From positions 1 through 64,000 of the IMG/VR virus record IMGVR_UViG_3300044641_000885: a stretch of 64,000 nucleotides of DNA, one strand, 5' to 3'. Within the stretch, counting starts at the first letter, position 1. Every line of letters begins with the position of its first letter. The notes beneath the pieces are model-generated. The model worked only from the letters and a program-made list of their open reading frames with translations, had not been told where the DNA came from and did no database searches. The position numbers and the translations under genes were made by a program. This stretch comes from a virus. Of this stretch, positions 14,663-22,400 are shown piece by piece.

Positions 14663-15216
14663 TTTCTTGAATCTTTAGAATCTGTTATATGTTTAACTCC
14701 CATTATTGTTCCAATAATAGAAAAACAGTTAGTTAGAATTATACCAAACATATTACTCCAGGTACTCTCAATGATCTTAGAGTCTAATCCTTTGCTTAAT
14801 ACGTAAAGATAAAGTACAGTTGTAAATATGCAGACAGCAGCTACAGCTCCTAACGCTACTTTTACTATCAATCCTATAAGTTCAAACTGAGTCTTCTTCT
14901 GAAGAGTCTCTAAATCATCTAGGGCTACTTCTCTTAACTTCTCAGACTCAGACAAAGCTCGTTTCAATTCAAGCATTAACTTCTCTTTCTCTGCTTGACT
15001 ATCTATTAGGTCTTTGTTCTGAGATTGTACTTGCTTAGTTACTTCTAGTCTTTTTCTACGAGTGTCTTGGTCTTTGGTCTTAGCCTCGTCTAAGTAGTCT
15101 TGAAAGTCTTTATCTTGAGTTTTTACTACTTTGAGTAAGTTTCCCTCTAATGCAATCTTCTTAGATTTGTAGAGGGAGACAAGAGAGCTTTCAATATCTT
15201 TACCAAAGGATATCAC
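14659..15216 (-). CDS. Coiled-coil membrane protein of the signalling operon, 185 aa
   Basis: Family not recognised. Residues ~1-110 are highly charged and helical, with heptad-like spacing over ~55-108 (QVQSQNKDLIDSQAEKEK, LKRALSESEKLREVALDDL), so a cytoplasmic coiled coil is likely. Two hydrophobic segments follow: ~113-140 (LIGLIVKVALGAVAAVCIFT) and ~154-174 (MFGIILTNCFSIIGTIMGV). The stop and start overlap both neighbours by ATGA. It lies directly after the response regulator, which has no output domain, so it is a candidate partner or effector. It does not look like a holin because of the long charged N-terminal half. Confidence 0.75.
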   Translation of the reverse strand: MISFGKDIESSLVSLYKSKKIALEGNLLKVVKTQDKDFQDYLDEAKTKDQDTRRKRLEVTKQVQSQNKDLIDSQAEKEKLMLELKRALSESEKLREVALDDLETLQKKTQFELIGLIVKVALGAVAAVCIFTTVLYLYVLSKGLDSKIIESTWSNMFGIILTNCFSIIGTIMGVKHITDSKDSRK

Positions 15217-15650
15217 TTATATATTTTAAAGGGAGCAGTTTTACTCTTATACCCGTCGTAGTCCTTACGGAAGGCTTCTAGTCTAGGTTCAATCTCGTCT
15301 GACTTAATTATCCAGAACTGAGCACCAACAGCTTTTGCTTTCTCTATCTCCTGTTTATCATCAGAAGAAGAAATAATCCCTATCACTACACCATTGCCGT
15401 ACTCAAAGTTAATCTTACGAATCAATTCTATGCCGTCAAAAGACGAACCTATAATATTAAGGTCAACAAATACACAGTCAGGCTTCTCTTCCACAGGGCC
15501 TTCTTGAAACCACTTCTTAAATAGTTTATCAGCTTCATCAGAAGAAGTTAAACTCTGTAAACTTAAAGTAATGTCTAACAGACTGCAAGAGTCTTCAAAC
15601 ACTAAGTGAAATAAGTCTTCATCGTCTACAAGTAATATTGAGTCTATCAT
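15213..15650 (-). CDS. Stand-alone response-regulator receiver domain
   Basis: 145 aa, a CheY-like receiver. The acid pocket is DDE at 9-11; the phosphoacceptor is D63 in CVFVDLNI; the switch residue lies in IISSS (94-96) and the conserved Lys is K116 in FWIIKS. It covers nearly the whole protein; only ~15 residues follow the last helix, so there is no DNA-binding or enzymatic output domain. It overlaps the kinase gene by ATGA and the coiled-coil gene by ATGA. Paired with the upstream kinase, it would receive phosphate and act by protein-protein contact. Confidence 0.9.
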   Translation of the reverse strand: MIDSILLVDDEDLFHLVFEDSCSLLDITLSLQSLTSSDEADKLFKKWFQEGPVEEKPDCVFVDLNIIGSSFDGIELIRKINFEYGNGVVIGIISSSDDKQEIEKAKAVGAQFWIIKSDEIEPRLEAFRKDYDGYKSKTAPFKIYK

Positions 15651-16840
15651 TTTATTTTTATCTTAAGTTTAGTTCCTGATTCTAGTTTCTCTGCAAATAC
15701 TTCAAACTTATGCTCTTCCATAATTGCAGTACATATATTTAGTCCAAGACCTGTTCCTGTTTCTTTCTGCCCTTCTTTTCTTTTATAGGGCTGAGACCAC
15801 TGGATTAAGTCTTCTTGAGACATTCCTCTACCGTTGTCTTGAAGGATTAGATAATCTCCCTCTACAAAGATACGCACTAACTTAGTACCTGAATCGTTGT
15901 ACTTGAGTCCGTTCCTAATAAGGTTGTCTACAGCTGTACAAAACAAAGACTCGTTAACTTCAATCTCTGGTAACTCTTCTATAACTACTTGTTTCTCGTA
16001 AGAGGTACTAGACAAGTAGCTGTGTAGAATATCTTTAAGGTTGTGTAACTTAAGTTCTAAGTGAGCATCTTGCTTAACTAGGTTAGTAAATTCTTTAACT
16101 CCATTATATACCTTTTGAGTATGAGTCAACCCTTCCTCTATCATTCTTAGCGGAGCGTCTATCTTTAACTCTTTAATCTGCTCTTCAGTCAGTCTTCTCT
16201 TTAAGGAAGAAAGTCCACGAGGAATGTAAGTGTTGATTCCTGAGTGCATGTCATGTCTTAAAATCTTTGCAGCGTGTTCTAAGTAAGAGTTTTTCTTAGC
16301 AATCTCTGCTTCAATCTTCTTCTTCTCAGTAATCTCAGTAGCAATTAAAAGGATTTTGTAAACCTCTCCATAGGGATCTTTGATAGGGTTAAAGTTCCCG
16401 TACAGCCAAACTCCATTACAGTTATACTCTCCTTGTTTAAAGTAACCTATCCTTAAGTGTGCCCAGAACTCCTTCCACTCTTTCATAGGAGAATCGTCTA
16501 CTTCTCTGTGACTTGTTATTTCTCCAAAGAGTTTCTTAAATTTATCGTTAGCATTAAGTATCTCTCCGTAAGTATCAAACTCTACCAGTATATTACTAGA
16601 GTTAATTGCATGAAAGGTAGCGTCAATGCTTTGAAACTTATACCTAGCCTTCCTGACAAACTCAATACAACCAAAGAAAAAGAATGGTAAGAAAGCTACC
16701 ACTAACCAAAACTCTAAGATTGCCTTTTCGTAATCTAAGAAGTTGTACTTTAGTACAACTGTAGACTTAGTATAAAGTAGACAAAGCATGAGTATGCCCG
16801 CTATCACTATACTTATTCTAGCTCTTGTGCTTAACTGCAT
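15647..16840 (-). CDS. Membrane sensor histidine kinase with PAS domain
   Basis: 397 aa. Two N-terminal membrane helices (~8-28 and ~43-63) are separated by a short loop, so almost no periplasmic sensor domain is present. A PAS domain covers ~68-178, ending in the PAC-type segment DPYGEVYKILLIATEITEKK. The phosphoacceptor helix has H196 in ILRHDMHSGINTYIPRGL, a non-standard H-box. The catalytic domain has the N-box DNLIRNGLKYND (305-316), the G1 box DNGRGM (335-340) and the G2 box GTGLGL (362-367). All ATP-binding features are intact, so it should be active. It is 3 nt downstream of a spanin-like gene, which places it within the lysis operon. I do not know of this arrangement in crAss-like phages. 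Confidence 0.93.
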   Translation of the reverse strand: MQLSTRARISIVIAGILMLCLLYTKSTVVLKYNFLDYEKAILEFWLVVAFLPFFFFGCIEFVRKARYKFQSIDATFHAINSSNILVEFDTYGEILNANDKFKKLFGEITSHREVDDSPMKEWKEFWAHLRIGYFKQGEYNCNGVWLYGNFNPIKDPYGEVYKILLIATEITEKKKIEAEIAKKNSYLEHAAKILRHDMHSGINTYIPRGLSSLKRRLTEEQIKELKIDAPLRMIEEGLTHTQKVYNGVKEFTNLVKQDAHLELKLHNLKDILHSYLSSTSYEKQVVIEELPEIEVNESLFCTAVDNLIRNGLKYNDSGTKLVRIFVEGDYLILQDNGRGMSQEDLIQWSQPYKRKEGQKETGTGLGLNICTAIMEEHKFEVFAEKLESGTKLKIKIK

Positions 16841-16843
16841 ACA

Positions 16844-17215
16844 TTATAAGATAAGACTAAAGATAGCAAGAATAGACATACCTAAGAATCCGTACTTGTA
16901 CATCTTCATCTCAAGGTTCTTGCGGTCTATCACACGATTAAGTCTAGTTACTTCTTTCTTTGACTCTTCTACCATAACCTGATAGTTAGGAACAATAGAA
17001 TCCCTATACAAATTAATTTGCTGACTGTCTAAATGAATTACGTTCTTAAGAACAACGACTCTCTCTCTGGCTTTGATACCTTTGAGGAATTCGTTATTCA
17101 ACTCCTTTAGCGGTAAGCTGTCTAGAGATTGTGAGTAAGAACTTTGTGCCGTCAATATCAGGCATAGTGTCAAGAGCAATCTGAATAGTATCATACTTGA
17201 GGTTGATTTTTTCAT
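16844..17215 (-). CDS. Exported spanin-like protein, overlaps the upstream spanin gene
   Basis: 123 aa from the ATG at 17215, which gives a regular signal peptide: basic MKKSTSS, hydrophobic core FRLLLTLCLILTAQ and a cleavage region near SSYSQ. A further ATG at 17233 adds six residues without improving this. The mature part is helical with coiled-coil character (YQVMVEESKKEVTRLNRVIDRKNLEM) and ends in a hydrophobic C-terminal helix (YGFLGMSILAIFSLIL). There is no lipobox Cys, so it is not a standard Rz1 lipoprotein. It overlaps the upstream gene out of frame by about 120 nt, as often seen for Rz/Rz1 pairs. Role inferred: membrane disruption at lysis. Confidence 0.6.
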   Translation of the reverse strand: MKKSTSSMILFRLLLTLCLILTAQSSYSQSLDSLPLKELNNEFLKGIKARERVVVLKNVIHLDSQQINLYRDSIVPNYQVMVEESKKEVTRLNRVIDRKNLEMKMYKYGFLGMSILAIFSLIL

Positions 17216-17414
17216 AGTAACTAAATTGTTCATGTTTAAGTGTAGATAAAGAATCTACCCTACTGAGGAAACTTTCGTTACGTTTTTCCATAGAGTCCAT
17301 GTAAGCCATAAATTTCTCTTCACTACCGCTACTTAAGCTTTGTCTTTCCCATAACAAAAAAGCTACTGTGATTAGTAGTAGCCCTATAACAATAACTTCA
17401 ATCTTGTTTTTCAT
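17094..17414 (-). CDS. Rz-like inner-membrane spanin (putative)
   Basis: 106 aa. One N-terminal membrane helix (IEVIVIGLLLITVAFLLW) is followed by a periplasmic helical segment with Met/Glu/Ser-rich coiled-coil character (KFMAYMDSMEKRNESFLSRVDSL) and a C-terminal tail (MPDIDGTKFLLTISRQL). This is the i-spanin layout. It starts 17 nt inside the end of the holin-like gene and its last ~120 nt encode the start of the next gene in another frame. The position between a holin and another exported coiled-coil protein supports the lysis role, while sequence similarity to known Rz is too weak to see by eye. Confidence 0.6.
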   Translation of the reverse strand: MKNKIEVIVIGLLLITVAFLLWERQSLSSGSEEKFMAYMDSMEKRNESFLSRVDSLSTLKHEQFSYYEKINLKYDTIQIALDTMPDIDGTKFLLTISRQLTAKGVE

Positions 17415-17817
17415 TTACTTTATGTTGGTCGATTTTATCTAAGATTAACTGCAGTAACTCATTCTTTATGAACCCTGCCCTAGCTGCGTTCTTGAGTGCA
17501 CTTATAAGCTGAAAGAGAATAAAGGGAGCACAGATAGTCTCACTTAGCCAGAAAGTACCTTCAAAGCCCTTCTCAATCATCAAGATACCTGTAAGCATAA
17601 ATACCCACACCATTAAAGTCTTAAGTACACTTAGTGCTTTGTGTGTTTTAAAGCCTTCCATCTTAGTTCCTGCCCATACCCCAAAGAATCCATCTATAAA
17701 CACAACAGCAACTACAGCTAAGTACTGTTCAGCATTATCTGCTCCTAGATTAAGGAAGTAAGTTCCTAAGAAAGCTAAGAGAGTTGTACCTGTGTATAAG
17801 AGGAAAGAGGTCTTCAT
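17398..17817 (-). CDS. Holin-like membrane protein (phage holin family 4-type)
   Basis: 139 aa with about four hydrophobic segments: LLYTGTTLLAFLGTYFL, YLAVVAVVFIDGFFGVWAG, ALSVLKTLMVWVFMLTGILM and ICAPFILFQLISALKN. The D-G-F-F-G-V-W-A-G motif after the second helix and the later charged tail (DKIDQHKVNEKQD) match the holin_4 family, where a 'D-x-x-x-G' motif is followed by K-x-x-x-x-S. Holins form lesions in the inner membrane and set lysis time. Its ATG overlaps the upstream stop by one base (TAATG). It is the first recognisable lysis gene of the operon. Confidence 0.8.
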   Translation of the reverse strand: MKTSFLLYTGTTLLAFLGTYFLNLGADNAEQYLAVVAVVFIDGFFGVWAGTKMEGFKTHKALSVLKTLMVWVFMLTGILMIEKGFEGTFWLSETICAPFILFQLISALKNAARAGFIKNELLQLILDKIDQHKVNEKQD

Positions 17818-18044
17818 TATTCAGTAGGTGGGAATGGGGGTGGAGGTGGTGGTGTGTATTCGCCTTGTGGTAGGTCAAAGAGCCACATATATGGTGTGCC
17901 TTCAAACTCTGCTTTGTCTTGCTCGGATGCAAAAAAGAACCAAACACCATTGATATCGGCAACGCAGTTGATGAATTGGTAAGGGTTGATAAACTGCCCT
18001 TGTACCTCATTGTATTGTTCGGGTGTTAGAATGTATCCTATCAT
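17817..18044 (-). CDS. Small proline-rich phage protein, 75 aa
   Basis: Not recognised. A short globular part (ILTPEQYNEVQGQFINPYQFINCVADINGVWFFF) ends in a poly-Pro tail (TPPPPPPFPPTE). It overlaps its neighbours by ATGA upstream and TAATG downstream. It lies between the tail-lectin gene and the holin and is probably a tail or lysis accessory. Confidence 0.6.
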   Translation of the reverse strand: MIGYILTPEQYNEVQGQFINPYQFINCVADINGVWFFFASEQDKAEFEGTPYMWLFDLPQGEYTPPPPPPFPPTE

Positions 18045-18235
18045 TGCAATTTTTCAATTTCTATTTTTACATCAGACAAATAATTCATTTGCGGCACATT
18101 GTCGTTTAATGATGCAATATTATACATTTGTTCAACTGCAAATTGTGCCGATAAAATTGTATTGTCGCATTCCCTACAATTAAAAGTAAATTGTTGAATT
18201 AACTCATTTGCCATTTCTTGTGGTGTCTTTGTCAT
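18041..18235 (-). CDS. Small protein, 64 aa
   Basis: Not recognised. The frame is open further upstream to 18349, but those residues are the antisense-like extension into the preceding gene; the ATG at 18235 gives a sensible start (MTKTPQEMANELIQQF) just after the upstream stop at 18247. It is helical with one Cys pair (NCRECDN) and reads like a small phage protein with an EMANELIxxF helix. The stop overlaps the next ATG (ATGA). Confidence 0.55.
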   Translation of the reverse strand: MTKTPQEMANELIQQFTFNCRECDNTILSAQFAVEQMYNIASLNDNVPQMNYLSDVKIEIEKLQ

Positions 18236-18246
18236 AGAATGCAAAA

Positions 18247-19065
18247 TTACACATTTCTGCTTAAAGTGGTTTGAAACGCTTGTACTGCGGTGTAAAAATT
18301 TGATGCTTGGGTGCTTGTTAGTCCATCGCCAATGGTGCTTATCGCACACTCTTTGTCATCAAATTCTGTGGCTGTACCATTGCTATTATAACATCCCAAA
18401 TATATTGCAGTAGTTGTTGCACCATTTGTTCCAAAACCTGCTTGAGAAGTTGGGGTAACTGCTGACCCGTTTTTGTAAAAATCTCTTGTTGTAGAGTTGG
18501 GGGCATTCGCAAGAAAAAAACCTTTTGAATCAGTAACTGTAAATTGACTTAATCCTTTTGTTGTGCTACCTATTAGATTAAAACCAATATCAAACCTTCT
18601 ACGAATAATTAACCTACAATACTCTGCCCCAGAATCGCTACCAATTGTTGAATTTTGTGCACTTCCTGATTGGGTTCTTGAATAATAGGACAAATGTATA
18701 TTGTTTGCGGCTAAAGAAGTACTTGGTACTAATTGGGTATCCATATACGCACTCGTTCCATTAGGCGTTACCCCCGTACTCGCAAAAGTCCAACCGCTTG
18801 TAAATGTACCCGTAAAACTTGAACTCTTTAAGTTCTGCGCACACGCAGCCGCACTTGCCCCAACCATTGGATAAACGGCCTTCATGGCAGACCAAATACC
18901 CGCACTTTTCATATCAAGTACAAGTTGATTGGTTGCGTTCTTTTCGGTTTCTGACAATGTTCCACCCGCAGTGGTAACGCGGTCAAAAAATGCTTGTGCA
19001 TCCGGGTCAAAGCCACCGCCACTACTAGGAGGTCTTCTATCTACCCCTATACCAATACCAATCAT
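18247..19065 (-). CDS. Tail lectin-like protein (concanavalin A/LamG-type fold)
   Basis: 272 aa. It starts with a short Gly/Pro linker (GVDRRPPSSGGGFDPDAQAFFDRV), then a helical segment (LSETEKNATNQLVLDMKSAGIWSAMKAVYPMVG) and a beta-sandwich-type domain with NLKSSSFTG, YMDTQL and HLSYYSRT. This layout (D-x-D-A-x-A-F start, 'LxxGLWxKxxAIYPxVGG', then a lectin-like jelly roll) is common in phage tail proteins that bind glycans. The codon choice (more CG-containing codons on the coding strand) looks different from the flanking genes, which suggests exchange of a host-range cassette. It overlaps the upstream gene by TAATG. Confidence 0.7.
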   Translation of the reverse strand: MIGIGIGVDRRPPSSGGGFDPDAQAFFDRVTTAGGTLSETEKNATNQLVLDMKSAGIWSAMKAVYPMVGASAAACAQNLKSSSFTGTFTSGWTFASTGVTPNGTSAYMDTQLVPSTSLAANNIHLSYYSRTQSGSAQNSTIGSDSGAEYCRLIIRRRFDIGFNLIGSTTKGLSQFTVTDSKGFFLANAPNSTTRDFYKNGSAVTPTSQAGFGTNGATTTAIYLGCYNSNGTATEFDDKECAISTIGDGLTSTQASNFYTAVQAFQTTLSRNV

Positions 19066-19367
19066 TACTTATAGGCAATTACACTACCTGAAGAGATAGC
19101 AAATCCTGTAATCACTCCTCCAGGAAGAAATGCTCCTTGCTTGAAGGTGACAGCACTCATACCATTGTTAGACAACTCAGAAGCACCATTGACAAGAAAT
19201 TCTGTGAATACAGTATCTTCTTGTACTACTAGTGCATTGTAGCGTACGTTTGATACAGTACCTGTGCCGTGGCGTTTAAAGCCTCCAGAGCCTACAGAAA
19301 GTCCAGTGTGTGCTGAAATCGCTCTCAAGCGTTTTCCTTGTTCGTTTACTTGTTGATAATTATCCAT
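19065..19367 (-). CDS. Small tail-associated protein, 100 aa, first gene of the lectin/lysis operon
   Basis: Not recognised by family. It begins with a helix (YQQVNEQGKRLRAIS) and continues with a small beta-rich domain (TVFTEFLVNG, AVTFKQGAFLPGGVITGFAISSGSVIAY). The beta part resembles small tip or adaptor domains placed before lectin-like tail proteins. Its promoter (19406-19435) is unusually clear, so it starts the operon that continues through lysis and signalling genes to 13628. Confidence 0.6.
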   Translation of the reverse strand: MDNYQQVNEQGKRLRAISAHTGLSVGSGGFKRHGTGTVSNVRYNALVVQEDTVFTEFLVNGASELSNNGMSAVTFKQGAFLPGGVITGFAISSGSVIAYK

Positions 19368-19405
19368 TTTCTTTCGTTATTAAAACCGACTTGCGTCCGA
19401 CATTA

Positions 19406-19435
19406 CAAATTTAACTTTATTTATAAATAAGTCAA
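19406..19435 (-). promoter_or_regulatory. Promoter of the lectin/lysis/signalling operon
   Basis: On the minus strand TTG (19435-19433, within TTGAC) is followed by exactly 19 bp and TAAATTTG (19413-19406), a full match to the Bacteroidota form TTG-N19-TAnnTTTG. A 38-nt leader leads to the ATG at 19367. No other such promoter is seen down to 13628. Confidence 0.85.
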
Positions 19436-19439
19436 GTAG

Positions 19440-22400
19440 TTAATCAGGGTCACTAAAAGAACTATCTTCTATGGGTTCTAGTTCTCTTAGTTGGCTTTTA
19501 AGAGTTCTTATCAAGTCTCTAGTGTATCTCTTTTCTCTACTTATAGATTCTTCGTAACTTTCACTCTTCTCAGCTTCAGGGATACTCATTCCAGGCATGG
19601 CTACTTTTAATAACTTATCTAGTACTTTACGTGACTCTTGTCCTTCCTTTGCTGCTATTTTCTTCTCTTCTTCGTAGTTACGGATGACATAGTTCTTGTC
19701 TTGCATTTCTACCTTAGCTAGTCGTCTTTCTGCCCACTCTAAAAGATTAGTTCTAAACTCTTGTATGTTCTCGGACTTCAAAGCAGTCAAGTCGCCAGCT
19801 TCGTACTTTTCTATATTCCCTAAGTCCCTAGCCAATAAGTCTTTTTGTAATTCTTGGATCTTTTTATCGTTCTGTACATAGTCTCCCAAAGGATCTTTGA
19901 GTCCAAGCATAGGACTTAATTTAAGTATGTCTTGTACACGTTTCTTAGGTTCGGTAAATGGCTTTAATCCTAGTTCTACTCCATAAACCTTAAGTAAAAC
20001 TGCTTGCCATCTCTGTAATCCTGCCGTTGGCTTTGGTGTATTTACCACACTCTTACCTCCTATACCACCTCTACGTTGTTCATAGTACTCTCCAAAAGGA
20101 TCTGTTACGTTTTTCCAATCAAATACAGCTTCATAGATTTGGTCATAGCTTCTCATCTGTTGTCCAAACACAGTATACAAGCCATGTTTAACTACACTAG
20201 ATACACCTTCTCTATCTTCCCCTGGTTTGTCTAGAGGTCTGCGGCAGAATGTCTTATAAATATAATTACTAGGAGCTAGTATAGGATGTAAGCTGATATA
20301 CTCGTCATAAGTACCCAATGCAATTAACGCAAGTAAGGATAGTACTTTATCTTCTCCGTCACCTCCTGATAGATTTGCAAGTACCATTCCAATCAAAGAG
20401 TAAGAAAGCAAATGTAACCCCAATGCATTGCCAGTATCTCTAACTATTCTTTCGTACTTTTCTTTCTCAAGGGCAGTACTTCCTAGATTAGTTCTTTCTC
20501 TATTAGATAAGTATTGAAGCTTCCGTGCGATTGCTTTACCTCCTGCCCTATAAAAACCTTCTTCTATGTTTCCAGTATATAAACTTAGTCTTTGTTTCCC
20601 GTAGTTTGTCTGTAGTAAAGGTTGTAACCACCTTTTCATACTAAAGACAAAAGACGTGAATATATTACCCTCATAGAAAGAACGAGTTCGTGTAAAGTAG
20701 TTACCCTGTGTACTAGTGTAGAGTTCGTGTATTTGGTCTCTTAAATACTGTTCTACTTGACGTAGCTTTTCTCTTTTTACCTTATTAGAATCTTCTAATG
20801 ACTTGATCTTTGTATCTTGTTTTTTAAGTAAGTCATTTAGAGCAATCTTTTGTGGGGTAGACAAGCGGTCATAGCTTGATACCTGTGCTGAGGATAAATA
20901 ATTGTTTAGGATTTGTTGGCGTTCTACTATCAAACTCCTCATAGCATTTTGCTCCAAACCAAACACACCGTCTTTAGGCACAAGCATACCATTTATTACA
21001 TCGTAAGCATCTTCTAATTTAATCTGTACTTCCTGCCCATTAACCATCATAGGTACGGTCATACGTGCCATCAATGCTTCGTAGATGGGAATTGTAGATG
21101 CCATCTCCGTATATCCAAATATCTGAGAACTAAAGTTGTTTAGATTTATGTACTTATAGATATTACGTTGGTGTACGTTACCAGCCATTGAAGTTGGATT
21201 TGCACTAGGTACAGCTCTAAAATACATTAGTTTTAATGCATAGTCATTGTACTTACGAGAACCATTCTCTAACTGCATTAAACTTCTGTGACTTTGCATT
21301 CCCCTCCACCAAGCCTTTAACAATTCCTTACGTGTAAGACCATACTTGTTCTTAGACAACATAATCTTTAAGAAGTTATTAAAGACGTTTTTAAACAGAC
21401 GCATAAAGTTAAATACCAATGCTCTAGTCTGTGTGAACCTAAACATTCGTCTAAATACCCTAGCGGCAATCTTTAGGTATTTGTTGTCTGGATTGCTTAC
21501 TTCACCTCCGTAAAAGAATCTGTTTACTTCGTTGTCAATAACTTGTAAGTCGTTCTTAGGAGTTTTTCCTTCTAGGGCTTCTCTAGCGGCAAAGATTGCA
21601 GGCATAGCTTTTTGTAAACCTTGGAACTCTGCAGCGTATACTCCATAATTAGCTAGAGATTGAGTCAACAGGTGGGATACTTGATTGACATTTACAGGTT
21701 GTTTGTATCTAGTTTTAATTAATTGTACTTTACGACCTTTACCACGACTCTCTGCGTTCTTATTAGCTTGGATAATACTACTGTCTACTTCATCTAAAGT
21801 TTCTCCAGGTAATCCTTCCTTCCACAATAGTTTAATACTGTCAAAGAAAGTATGGAATCTCTTTTTAATGTTTGTTTCAGTTACTCTTTCTTGACCACTT
21901 TTGACTGCGTTTGGTACTACATAACCTCTAAGTCTTTGACTTGCAGGGAGTTTTCTTTGAATGTCTTCATACAAACCTACCAAATCTCCTACCAACGCTT
22001 TGTCTTCATTGTTTAACTTTTCGTAGTCTGGGTTATTATATTTACCGTCAGTAGTTTCTTTGGGTCTTAAATCCCCTAAGAAGTTATAGTCTTTGTTTTT
22101 GTACTCGTCTCTTACCCTAGGGATAGTCCACTCAAAGCTAGGATTCTCTTGTCTAATATATTTAGAGTCAGAAGGAATGGTCTTAGTCCAAATATATATA
22201 GGGCGTTCTGTTACATCTTCAAACTCTTCTCCCGAATCTTTATCAAATCTTTTGCGTACTATGCTAATGTGATTGGCTTTATACCAGTCAGTGTCAAGCA
22301 TACGTTTATTGACTTCATTAGAATAAAGAACACTATAGTAAGCATCTATTAAATTCTTTCTGTAGATAGCAGATTTAAGGTCTGTTAAAGTTTGAGCTGT

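Noticed and set aside
17750-18010. 86 aa minus-strand frame across the holin and poly-Pro genes
   Set aside because: It conflicts with two genes joined by a TAATG overlap; its His/Ser-rich sequence is a frame shadow.
18236-18349. N-terminal extension of the 64 aa gene
   Set aside because: The extra 38 residues overlap the lectin-like gene in another frame and look random; the ATG at 18235 gives clean junctions.
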